In this document: positions 1 to 6,981 of the stretch, piece by piece
Position numbering within the stretch: the stretch's first letter is position 1
How the letters are laid out: each line of letters begins with the position of its first letter
Origin: JBBDWZ01 sp050732575
GTDB lineage: Bacteria > Gemmatimonadota > Gemmatimonadetes > Longimicrobiales > RSA9
Direction: 5' to 3'
DNA: 15,577 nt
NCBI GenBank assembly: GCA_050732575.1
Contig: JBOHRF010000101.1
Location: 1-15,577 of the forward strand
Position numbers and translations under genes: made by a program
The notes under the pieces: generated by a model
The model's input: only the letters and a program-made list of their open reading frames with translations
What the model was told of the DNA's origin: nothing
Database searches by the model: none

Positions 1-1
1 C

Positions 2-2851
2 TTCGAAGGCGCCCAGATGGAGCGCGTGGTGCAGTGGATTGCTCAGCATGGCATCGGTGGATTTGCGGTAGGTATTGGCACACCCGCCGATGTTGCGTTG
101 AAGCTGAATTATCTGCAGTCACACTCCAATGTGCCGCTCTGGTTTGCCGCCGATCTGGAATGGGGATCGGGCATGCGGCTGTGGCGGCCGGCGTGGCTGC
201 CGTACGGTTCGCAGGGTGATGGCGGCACGGCGTTCCCGTTCAATATGGGTGTGGCGGCCACGGGCCAACCGTCATTTGCGGAAGCGGCCGGACGCATCAC
301 AGCGCAGGAAGCGCGCGCCGTGGGCGTGCACTGGGTTTTCGCGCCGGTCGCTGACGTGAACACAGCGGCCGATAATCCCATCGTGAACGTGCGGAGCTAT
401 GGGTCAGATCCGGTGCAGGTTGCGCGCTACGTGAGTGCCTTCGTAAGGGGGGCGCAGGCGGCAGGTGTATTAGCCACAGCCAAACACTTCCCGGGCCATG
501 GTGACACTAGCATCGATTCCCACGTGGCGTTGCCGGTTCTGGATGTGACGCGTGAACGATTGGACACGCTCGAGCTGGTGCCGTTTCGCGCAGCGCGCGA
601 TGCGGGCGTTGCCGCCATCATGACCGGGCATCTGGCTGTGCCCGCCTTCACGGGCAGCCGTGAAGTGCCGGCCAGCGTTGCGCCGCAGATCGGCACAGTC
701 TTGCGCACCAACCTCGAATTCCGCGGACTCATCATCACGGACGCCATGACCATGGGCGCGCTGCGCAGTTTGCCCGGGTATTCACCGGGTGAGCTGGCGG
801 TACGCGCCGTGGAAGCGGGCAGCGATGTGGTGCTCTCGGCGCCCGACCTGGCCCAGGCGCACGCCGCCATTGTAGCGGCCGTGCACAGCGGTCGACTGAC
901 GCCGGCCCGCATTGAGGATTCCGTGCGGCGCATTCTCGCCGCCAAGGAACGCCTGGGTTTGGCGCGTGCGCGATTGGTCGACGTGAATGCCGTGCACACG
1001 GTAGTGGCGGCTCCCGCTCACGAGAGCGTGGCCGCCGAAATCGCGCAGCGGTCCATCACGTTGGCGCGCGCTGCGAGCGGCAGCATCCCGCTCGACCCGC
1101 GACGGATCCAGTCACTGGCCGTTATCGCGTTCTCGGCACCCAATGATGTGGTGGCAGGGCGAACGTTGGCGGCGCAACTCGGTCGTGTGTACAGCGCAGT
1201 ACAGTTCACGCGCCTGGACGAATCGATCGATGAGCGCGCCTTTGACCAGGTTGTACAACAGGCGGCTCGAGCGGATGCGGTAGTTTTTGCCACCTTCCTC
1301 ATGCCCATCTCGGGGCAGGGCCATCTCCGCGTGCCGGAGCGCGCCGAGCGGCTGGCGCAGCGGATTACCGAACTCAACAAACCCACCATTACGATTTCTT
1401 TTGGCGACCCGTACGGTCCCGCGCGCCTGGCGACTTCAGGGACCTACCTGTTGGCCTGGCAGCCGCGCAACGACCACGCGCAGGTGGCGGCTGCGCGTGC
1501 CCTGGCCGGGTTGGCTCCAATTACCGGCACGCTGCCTGTGGTACTGCCTACCGGCCCCAACATCAAGGCGGCCGTCGAAGCACCCACACGCGCGCGCGCC
1601 AACTATACCTTGAGCGCAGCAGCGGCCGCTGAAGTCGGCATGAGCGAACCGGCATTGCTGCGCGTAGACAGCATCATCGAGGCGGCGCTCGCCGACCGGG
1701 CAGCGCCCGGAGCCGCACTCGCCATTGGCAGACACGGCAAACTCGTGCGGCTGCGCGGCTACGGTCGCCTGGACTACCGCACGCAGTTCCAGGCCGTAAC
1801 CGATTCCTCCATTTACGATCTGGCATCGCTCACCAAGGTGGTGGGCACGACCAGCGCGGCTATGCTGCTCTTTCAGGATGGCGCGTTGCAGCTCGATGCG
1901 CCGGTCGAGCAATACCTACCGGAGTGGACTGGCTCCATTGAAAAGCGCCAGGTCACGGTGCGCCACCTGCTCACCCACACGGCGGGCCTGCCGCCTTTCT
2001 TGCCGCTGTGGCAGGGCACGCGCGGCAAGGAAGCGTATCTGGCGCGAATCGCTGCCGTGCCGCTCGATTATATGGCCGGCACGCGCATGGTCTATAGCGA
2101 TCTCGGGCTCATGCTGGTGGGCTTCATCATCGAACGGCTGACCGGTCGGCCCATCGATGAGTTCCTGCATGAGCGGTTGTTCGATCCGCTGGAATTACGC
2201 GAGACGCTCTTCAATCCGCTGGCCCAGTCCATCGCGCTGGCCAGCATGGGCGTGGCCGCCGCGCCCTCACGGCACCCGGAGCAGAACGGAGAGACCGCGT
2301 CCGACATGTTGCTGCGCATTGCGCCCACCGAGATCGACACTCTGTTCCGCCGCCAGCACATGCACGGTCGCGTGCACGATGAGAATGCCTTTGCCGCCGG
2401 CGGCGTGGTCGGTCATGCCGGTCTCTTTTCTTCCGTCCGCGATCTGGCCGCTTTTGCGCAGATGTTGCTGAATGGTGGCTTTTATGGCCGATCGCGCGTC
2501 TTCTCCAGGAGCACCGTGGATACCCTGCGCGCGCAGCAGAACCGGTTCTCCAGCCGTGCCCTTGGCTGGGACACGCCGGCCGCTTGTGGATTGGGCACGG
2601 CCGCCGGCGACTATTTCTCCCCCCACTCCATCGGTCACACCGGCTTCACCGGCACCAGTCTGTGGATCGACTTCGAGCGCGATCTGTTCGTGGTGCTGCT
2701 CACCAATCGGGTCAATCCAACGCGTGATAACCAGAAGCATATTCCACTGCGCCGCGCCGTGCACGACGCGGTGCAGCAGGCCATCGTAGATGTGCAAATC
2801 GAGCCGCGGGAATGGATTCGGAATCCGCGGTTATTGCGGGAATGCAGGTGA
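2..2851 (+). CDS. nagZ: GH3 beta-N-acetylglucosaminidase (NagZ type) fused to beta-lactamase-fold serine hydrolase, 5'-partial
   Basis: The frame is open to the window edge, so the true start and any signal peptide lie upstream. The first internal ATG is at 17, and residue numbers count from it. Residues 1-315 form the GH3 TIM barrel. It carries the NagZ signature KHFPGHGDTSIDSH (156-169) with the Asp167/His169 acid-base pair, and the nucleophile Asp242 in LIITDAM. Residues about 335-515 match the alpha/beta C-terminal domain of Bacillus-type two-domain NagZ. Residues about 540-935 are a PF00144 serine hydrolase with SLTK (604-607, nucleophile Ser604), Tyr693-Ser-Asp and a HTG motif at 874-876. 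The first half should remove GlcNAc from muropeptides or chito-oligomers. The second half could be AmiE-like (MurNAc-L-Ala amidase), a DD-peptidase or an esterase; its substrate is inferred, not seen. Location is probably periplasmic. All catalytic motifs are intact. Confidence 0.9.
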   Translation, partial: FEGAQMERVVQWIAQHGIGGFAVGIGTPADVALKLNYLQSHSNVPLWFAADLEWGSGMRLWRPAWLPYGSQGDGGTAFPFNMGVAATGQPSFAEAAGRITAQEARAVGVHWVFAPVADVNTAADNPIVNVRSYGSDPVQVARYVSAFVRGAQAAGVLATAKHFPGHGDTSIDSHVALPVLDVTRERLDTLELVPFRAARDAGVAAIMTGHLAVPAFTGSREVPASVAPQIGTVLRTNLEFRGLIITDAMTMGALRSLPGYSPGELAVRAVEAGSDVVLSAPDLAQAHAAIVAAVHSGRLTPARIEDSVRRILAAKERLGLARARLVDVNAVHTVVAAPAHESVAAEIAQRSITLARAASGSIPLDPRRIQSLAVIAFSAPNDVVAGRTLAAQLGRVYSAVQFTRLDESIDERAFDQVVQQAARADAVVFATFLMPISGQGHLRVPERAERLAQRITELNKPTITISFGDPYGPARLATSGTYLLAWQPRNDHAQVAAARALAGLAPITGTLPVVLPTGPNIKAAVEAPTRARANYTLSAAAAAEVGMSEPALLRVDSIIEAALADRAAPGAALAIGRHGKLVRLRGYGRLDYRTQFQAVTDSSIYDLASLTKVVGTTSAAMLLFQDGALQLDAPVEQYLPEWTGSIEKRQVTVRHLLTHTAGLPPFLPLWQGTRGKEAYLARIAAVPLDYMAGTRMVYSDLGLMLVGFIIERLTGRPIDEFLHERLFDPLELRETLFNPLAQSIALASMGVAAAPSRHPEQNGETASDMLLRIAPTEIDTLFRRQHMHGRVHDENAFAAGGVVGHAGLFSSVRDLAAFAQMLLNGGFYGRSRVFSRSTVDTLRAQQNRFSSRALGWDTPAACGLGTAAGDYFSPHSIGHTGFTGTSLWIDFERDLFVVLLTNRVNPTRDNQKHIPLRRAVHDAVQQAIVDVQIEPREWIRNPRLLRECR

Positions 2852-2863
2852 GGTTCAACAGTT

Positions 2864-2884
2864 TGAACGGACGTTTAACGTTCA
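2864..2884 (+). promoter_or_regulatory. Operator-like triple half-site, copy 1
   Basis: Three hexamer half-sites lie together: TGAACG at 2864-2869, the near-match CGTTTA at 2872-2877 after a GA spacer, and CGTTCA at 2879-2884 after one A. Read on the opposite strand, the site at 3200-3219 has the same order and the same GA spacer. A dimeric repressor or activator binding both ends of the gap is the simplest reading. This copy starts 12 bases after the nagZ stop codon. The regulator is not in the window, and the site is inferred from symmetry and repetition alone. Confidence 0.4.
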
Positions 2885-2978
2885 CGAGTTCGTGGACGGT
2901 GGCCCTGGATGGGTTTGGCCTGCGCTGCCCAACGTTCAGATCCACCGCCCACGAACGCGCAACGTTTCGAGTCAACGA

Positions 2979-2994
2979 GCAACGGTCCCGTTGC
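2979..2994. promoter_or_regulatory. Perfect 7-bp dyad in the nagZ-symporter gap
   Basis: GCAACGG (2979-2985) and CCGTTGC (2988-2994) are perfect inverted repeats with a 2-base centre. The 2-base loop is too tight for a good RNA hairpin, so a protein-binding palindrome is more likely than a terminator. The core AACGG resembles the half-site of the TGAACG operators in the same gap, but the outer bases differ. Function is unknown. Confidence 0.25.
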
Positions 2995-3001
2995 CATCCC
3001 G

Positions 3002-3034
3002 AGCAGCGCGCTGCTGAGTGGTCGGACGGCCGAC
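3002..3034. repeat. Two adjacent dyads, possible nagZ terminator region
   Basis: AGCAGCGCGCTGCT at 3002-3015 is a perfect 14-base palindrome. It is followed by a small hairpin, GTCGG (3021-3025), a 4-base loop and CCGAC (3030-3034). They lie 150-180 bases after the nagZ stop codon. No T-run follows either dyad, so this is not a standard Rho-independent terminator. It could slow or end transcription before the downstream operon, or belong to the structured repeat that starts a little further on. Confidence 0.25.
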
Positions 3035-3046
3035 TACCCTGATGCC

Positions 3047-3156
3047 GGAGCGTAGAGCGGGAGTGAGGAGCGGGAGCGGGCCTGTGCGCACCGATCATCG
3101 GTAGGCCGGCACGCGCGCCCGGCCGCGCCTGCTCCCGTTATGCGCTCCCGCTCCCG
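3047..3156. repeat. Structured GGGAGC-repeat element with long inverted arms
   Basis: The left side carries repeated CGGGAG/GGAGCG units. The right side carries their reverse complements. GGAGCGGGAGCG (3067-3078) pairs perfectly with CGCTCCCGCTCC (3143-3154). Inside are two further hairpins: ACCGAT/ATCGGT (3090-3095 and 3097-3102) and GGCCGG/CCGGCC (3104-3109 and 3119-3124). The drawn fold is therefore a three-way junction. An alternative pairing of 3047-3063 with 3132-3148 (two 6-bp stems around a 5x5 internal loop) would exclude the first. It may be a REP-like dispersed repeat, an mRNA leader structure or a processing site. No ORF or U-tract explains it. Confidence 0.45.
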
Positions 3157-3199
3157 AACATGGTGAACCGAAAGCATGGCTCTCTTGTCGGACAGGCTC

Positions 3200-3219
3200 T
3201 GAACGTGAACGTCCGTTCA
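3200..3219 (-). promoter_or_regulatory. Operator-like triple half-site, copy 2, upstream of the symporter operon
   Basis: TGAACG occurs twice in tandem (3200-3205 and 3206-3211). A TC spacer and CGTTCA (3214-3219) follow. Positions 3206-3219 form a perfect palindrome with a 2-base centre. It ends 24 bases before the ATG of the first symporter, overlapping where a promoter or 5' leader must be. It is the inverted counterpart of the site at 2864-2884. LacI-, GntR- or TetR-type dimers bind sites of this size, but which family applies here cannot be told. I see no clear -35/-10 pair beside it. Confidence 0.45.
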
Positions 3220-3243
3220 ATTCGTTAAAAGAAGGGACCGTCC

Positions 3244-5046
3244 ATGCAACCCATCGACTGGATCATTGTTGTCGCCTACTTCGTGTTCACGGCCGCGATC
3301 GGCTTTTACTTCACGCGCCGCGGCAGTGAAAGCCTGAGCGAGTATTTCATTTCCGGGCGCAAGGTGAGCTGGTGGCTGGCGGGCGCATCCATGGTGGCGA
3401 CCACATTTGCGGCCGATACGCCGCTGGTCGTGACCGGACTGGTGGCCGCGCGCGGAGTGGCGGGCAACTGGCTGTGGTGGAATTTCGTGATGAGTGGCAT
3501 GCTGACCGTGTTCTTTTTTGCGCGCTTGTGGCGGCGCGCCAACGTCATGACTGACGTCGAGTTTGCCGAGATTCGCTACAGCGGCAAACCGGCGGCGTTC
3601 CTGCGTGGCTTTCGCGCCCTGTACCTGGCCATTCCCATCAACTTGATCATCCTGGGGTGGGTCACCCGGGCCATGATCAAGATCCTCTCCATCTCACTCG
3701 GTGTTTCGCCCATCCTGGCGGTAGGCATCTGCTTCGTGATTACGGTCGCCTACTCCGTGGCCGCCGGTATGTGGGCGGTGCTCTGGACCGATCTCGTGCA
3801 GTTCGTGATCAAGATGTCCGCCGTGATCGTTCTTGCGGTTTACGCGGTCAAGGCCGTGGGCGGCATCGACGCCCTCAAGACCGGATTGATCGAGCATTTC
3901 GGCTCGGAGAGAGCCGCCTTGTCCGTTTTGCCCGTGTCATTCAGCGATGGCGGCATTCAAGCCTGGGTCTGGATGCCACTCCTTACACTCACCGTCTTCC
4001 TCACCGTGCAGTGGTGGGCCGCCTGGTATCCCGGCGCAGAGCCGGGCGGTGGTGGTTACGTGGCCCAGCGCATCTTCTCGGCCAAAAGCGAGCGTGATGG
4101 TGTGTTGGCCACGCTGTCCTTCCAGGTAGCCCACTACGCGCTGCGCCCGTGGCCCTGGATCGTGACCGGCCTGGCCACCGTACTTCTCTATCCCAACCTG
4201 CAGGACAGGGAGGCGGGATACGTCCAGGCCTTCGTCGACTTGTTGCCCACGCCCTGGCGCGGCTTCATGCTGGCCGGCTTTGCCGCAGCCTACATGTCTA
4301 CGGTGGCCACCCAGCTCAACTGGGGCGCCTCGTACCTGGTCAACGATTTTTACAAGCGGTTCATCAAACGCGAGGCCACGGAGCGGCATTACGTCCAGGT
4401 CTCGCGCCTGGCCACCATCTTTCTGTTCCTGGCCTCGATCCTGGTGACCTGGCAGCTCAACTCCGTGGAACAGGCATGGAAGTTTCTGCTCGCACTCGGA
4501 GCCGGAACCGGACTCGTCCTGATTCTGCGCTGGTACTGGTGGCGCATCAACGCGTGGTCGGAAATCAGTGCCATGATCACCTCGCTGGTCGTCGCGGCCA
4601 TTGCCAGCGTCACGATACCTGGCCGTTTTGCGGCGGGCGACCCGAACGCTGATGCTACCATAATGCTGATCACCGTAGCGATCACGACTGTGGTCTGGTT
4701 GACCGTCACGTTCCTGACTGCACCCGAGCCCGATGCGGTTTTGCAGAGCTTCTATAAGCGCGTTCGCCCGGGTGGACCCGGCTGGCGGCGCGTCTCGGAG
4801 GCGGCGGGCTTTGGGCGCGAGCCGATCCCGGGAGGCGCTCTTGCATGGTCCAACTGGGTGGCCGGGATCATCGCCGTGTACGCCTCATTGTTTGGCATTG
4901 GCAAATGCATCTTTGGCGAATGGGCTGCAGGCATTGGCCTGCTCCTGCTCGCGCTCGCCGCTTTTGCCTGGATTGCGCGCTCATTCCGATCGGACGCCAC
5001 ACTCGACGCCAGAACCGTGACCGAACCGGAGCTCATACACTCCTAA
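3244..5046 (+). CDS. Sodium:solute symporter family (SSS) transporter, first of two
   Basis: The 600-residue product is strongly hydrophobic, with about a dozen or more membrane segments beginning at residues 5-24. This fits an inner-membrane Na+-coupled symporter of the SSS (PF00474) family. The segment GMWAVLWTDLVQ (175-186) is the family's typical G-x-AV-x-x-TD-x-x-Q signature. The short soluble tail after the last helix is unremarkable. The ATG has a good Shine-Dalgarno, AAGGGA at 3232-3237, with 6-base spacing. It is the first gene of the operon and ends 2 bases before the nagB-lmbE start, so translation of the two is probably coupled. The neighbours suggest uptake of GlcNAc, MurNAc or a related amino sugar. 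Sequence alone cannot fix the substrate, since SSS members also carry sugars, sialic acid, amino acids and vitamins. Confidence 0.88.
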   Translation: MQPIDWIIVVAYFVFTAAIGFYFTRRGSESLSEYFISGRKVSWWLAGASMVATTFAADTPLVVTGLVAARGVAGNWLWWNFVMSGMLTVFFFARLWRRANVMTDVEFAEIRYSGKPAAFLRGFRALYLAIPINLIILGWVTRAMIKILSISLGVSPILAVGICFVITVAYSVAAGMWAVLWTDLVQFVIKMSAVIVLAVYAVKAVGGIDALKTGLIEHFGSERAALSVLPVSFSDGGIQAWVWMPLLTLTVFLTVQWWAAWYPGAEPGGGGYVAQRIFSAKSERDGVLATLSFQVAHYALRPWPWIVTGLATVLLYPNLQDREAGYVQAFVDLLPTPWRGFMLAGFAAAYMSTVATQLNWGASYLVNDFYKRFIKREATERHYVQVSRLATIFLFLASILVTWQLNSVEQAWKFLLALGAGTGLVLILRWYWWRINAWSEISAMITSLVVAAIASVTIPGRFAAGDPNADATIMLITVAITTVVWLTVTFLTAPEPDAVLQSFYKRVRPGGPGWRRVSEAAGFGREPIPGGALAWSNWVAGIIAVYASLFGIGKCIFGEWAAGIGLLLLALAAFAWIARSFRSDATLDARTVTEPELIHS

Positions 5047-5048
5047 CC

Positions 5049-6968
5049 ATGTCGACCATTGAACGTGTACCGGTTGTCATCGTCGAAGACTACGACGAGA
5101 TCGCGCAGCTCATTGCGCGCCGAATTGCCGCCATCGTGCGCGAGAAGAAAAACCAGGACCAGCCGGCCGTACTGGGTCTGGCCACGGGTTCGACGCCCAT
5201 CGGCATTTACCGCGAGCTGATTCGCATGCACCGCGAGGAAGGCCTCGACTTCGCACACGTCGTGACCTTCAATCTCGATGAGTACTATCCCATGCAGCCG
5301 GACAGCATTCACAGCTACCACCGGTTCATGTGGGAGAACCTGTTCGAGCACATCAATGTGCAGCCCCAGAACGTGCACATTCCGCGCGGCGATCTGGCCC
5401 GTGCGGACGCGCAGGCCTACTGTCGCGAGTATGAGGAGAAGATCCGGCAGGCAGGCGGCATTGATTACCAGATCCTGGGCATTGGCAAGACCGGCCACAT
5501 CGGTTTCAACGAGCCCGGCTCGGGCCGGCATTCACGCACGCGGCTGGTAGCGCTGGACACCATCACGCGCCGGGACGCGGCCGCCGATTTCTTTGGCGAA
5601 GAGAATGTGCCCATGGAGGCCATCACCATGGGTGTGGCCACCATCATGGACGCGCGTGAGGTGGCGCTCATGGCCACGGGCGAACACAAGGCGCCCGTCA
5701 TCAAGCGGGCGGTAGAAGGGGATGTGAGCCCGGACGTGGCCGCCACCTACCTGCAGCAGCACGCGCAGACCGTTTTCTACCTGGATGGTTCAGCCGCGGC
5801 CGAGCTCACGCGCATCAGGACACCCTGGGTGGTGAGCGAGATGCACTGGACGCCGCAATCGGAGTTGCAGGCGGTTATCTGGCTGAGCGAGGTGACGGGT
5901 AAGTCCGTGCTCAAGCTCGATGCGCTCGACTATCGCGAGCATCATCTAAGCGCACTGCTTGCCAAATACGGCTCGGTCGGGCCGCTGAATGGTGACGTGT
6001 TCAACGCCTTGATCGCCAAGATTCGCGGCAAGAGCAAGCTGCCGCGCCGGCAACGCATTATCGTTTTCTCGCCCCATCCCGATGACGACGTGATCTCGAT
6101 GGGTGGCATTCTGAACAAGCTGCATCAGAATGAGAATGAGATTTTGGTTGCCTACCAGACCTCGGGCAACATTGCCGTCTTCGATCACGAAGTGCGTCGG
6201 TACCTGGAGATGCAGCGTCGTTTTGCCACCGGTTTCGAGTTGGAGGGCCGGGCTGAATTCCTGGAGCTGCTCGAGTCGGTTGAAGAATTCCTGGACGCGA
6301 AGCAGCCCGGTCAGGTGGACAACGAACCCGTACAGCGGATCAAGAAGATCATTCGCGAAGCGGAGGCCATTTCCGGCATCGAGACGTTTCACATGAATCG
6401 GAATCAGGCCGTCTTCCTGAATCTGCCGTTCTATCAAACCGGCAAGGTGCGTAAGGACCCCATTGGTGAGGCCGACGTGCAGATCACACTCGAGCTGCTG
6501 GAGCGCCACCGGCCCGAGCTCATCTTTGTAGCAGGCGACCTCTCGGATCCGCATGGCACGCACCGCATGTGCAAGGAAGCCATAGACTACGCGCTGGCCC
6601 GTTACCAGGGTGAGCCGCCCGAAGTTTGGTATTATCGTGGCGCCTGGCAGGAGTGGTCGATCGCCGAGGCCGATGTGCTGGTACCGCTCTCCGAGGAAGA
6701 ATTGAAGCTCAAGATCCTGGCCATCTACAAACACCAGAGTCAGAAGGACAAGGCGCCCTTCCCGGGCCTGGACGACCGCGAGTTCTGGCAGCGCGTGGAG
6801 GAGCGCAACACGAACACCGCGCGTCTGGTGGATCAGCTGGGTCTGCCTGAATATTTCGCCATGGAATCCTACGTCGTGCGGCGCGACGGCAAGCCGCCCG
6901 AGCTGGAACGCGTCCCGACCAGCGCGCTGGCCGCGCCGCTGGGTCGACCGTCCCGCAGCAGCGTGTAG
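5049..6968 (+). CDS. nagB: Glucosamine-6-phosphate deaminase fused to LmbE/PIG-L deacetylase
   Basis: The frame is open from 4845, but that stretch overlaps the symporter in another frame. The ATG at 5049, 2 bases after the symporter stop, begins the recognisable protein of 639 residues. Residues about 8-310 are the NagB isomerase/deaminase fold: GLATGSTP (43-50) binds phosphate, Asp77 in FNLDEYY is the enolisation base, and His150 and Glu155 sit in TGHIGFNEP. Residues about 335-610 are a LmbE/PIG-L zinc deacetylase, with PHPDD at 342-346 (His343, Asp346 zinc; Asp345 general base) and His502-x-x-His505. NagB converts glucosamine-6-phosphate to fructose-6-phosphate plus ammonia. LmbE-family domains remove acetyl groups from GlcNAc moieties, so the protein may act on GlcNAc-6-phosphate directly. 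This fusion type is also known in Bacteroidota. Thr148 stands where E. coli has Asp141 and B. subtilis has Asn. Confidence 0.9.
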   Translation: MSTIERVPVVIVEDYDEIAQLIARRIAAIVREKKNQDQPAVLGLATGSTPIGIYRELIRMHREEGLDFAHVVTFNLDEYYPMQPDSIHSYHRFMWENLFEHINVQPQNVHIPRGDLARADAQAYCREYEEKIRQAGGIDYQILGIGKTGHIGFNEPGSGRHSRTRLVALDTITRRDAAADFFGEENVPMEAITMGVATIMDAREVALMATGEHKAPVIKRAVEGDVSPDVAATYLQQHAQTVFYLDGSAAAELTRIRTPWVVSEMHWTPQSELQAVIWLSEVTGKSVLKLDALDYREHHLSALLAKYGSVGPLNGDVFNALIAKIRGKSKLPRRQRIIVFSPHPDDDVISMGGILNKLHQNENEILVAYQTSGNIAVFDHEVRRYLEMQRRFATGFELEGRAEFLELLESVEEFLDAKQPGQVDNEPVQRIKKIIREAEAISGIETFHMNRNQAVFLNLPFYQTGKVRKDPIGEADVQITLELLERHRPELIFVAGDLSDPHGTHRMCKEAIDYALARYQGEPPEVWYYRGAWQEWSIAEADVLVPLSEEELKLKILAIYKHQSQKDKAPFPGLDDREFWQRVEERNTNTARLVDQLGLPEYFAMESYVVRRDGKPPELERVPTSALAAPLGRPSRSSV

Positions 6969-6981
6969 CCCAGCGAAACGT

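Noticed and set aside
2790..3098. Short open frames (+ and - strands) between nagZ and the first symporter
   Set aside because: They start inside nagZ or lie opposite it, lack ribosome binding sites and show no recognisable protein features.
4845..5048. Upstream in-frame extension of the NagB-LmbE reading frame
   Set aside because: It overlaps the symporter in another frame and its translation (Arg/His/Trp-rich) matches nothing in NagB. The ATG at 5049 starts the recognisable protein.
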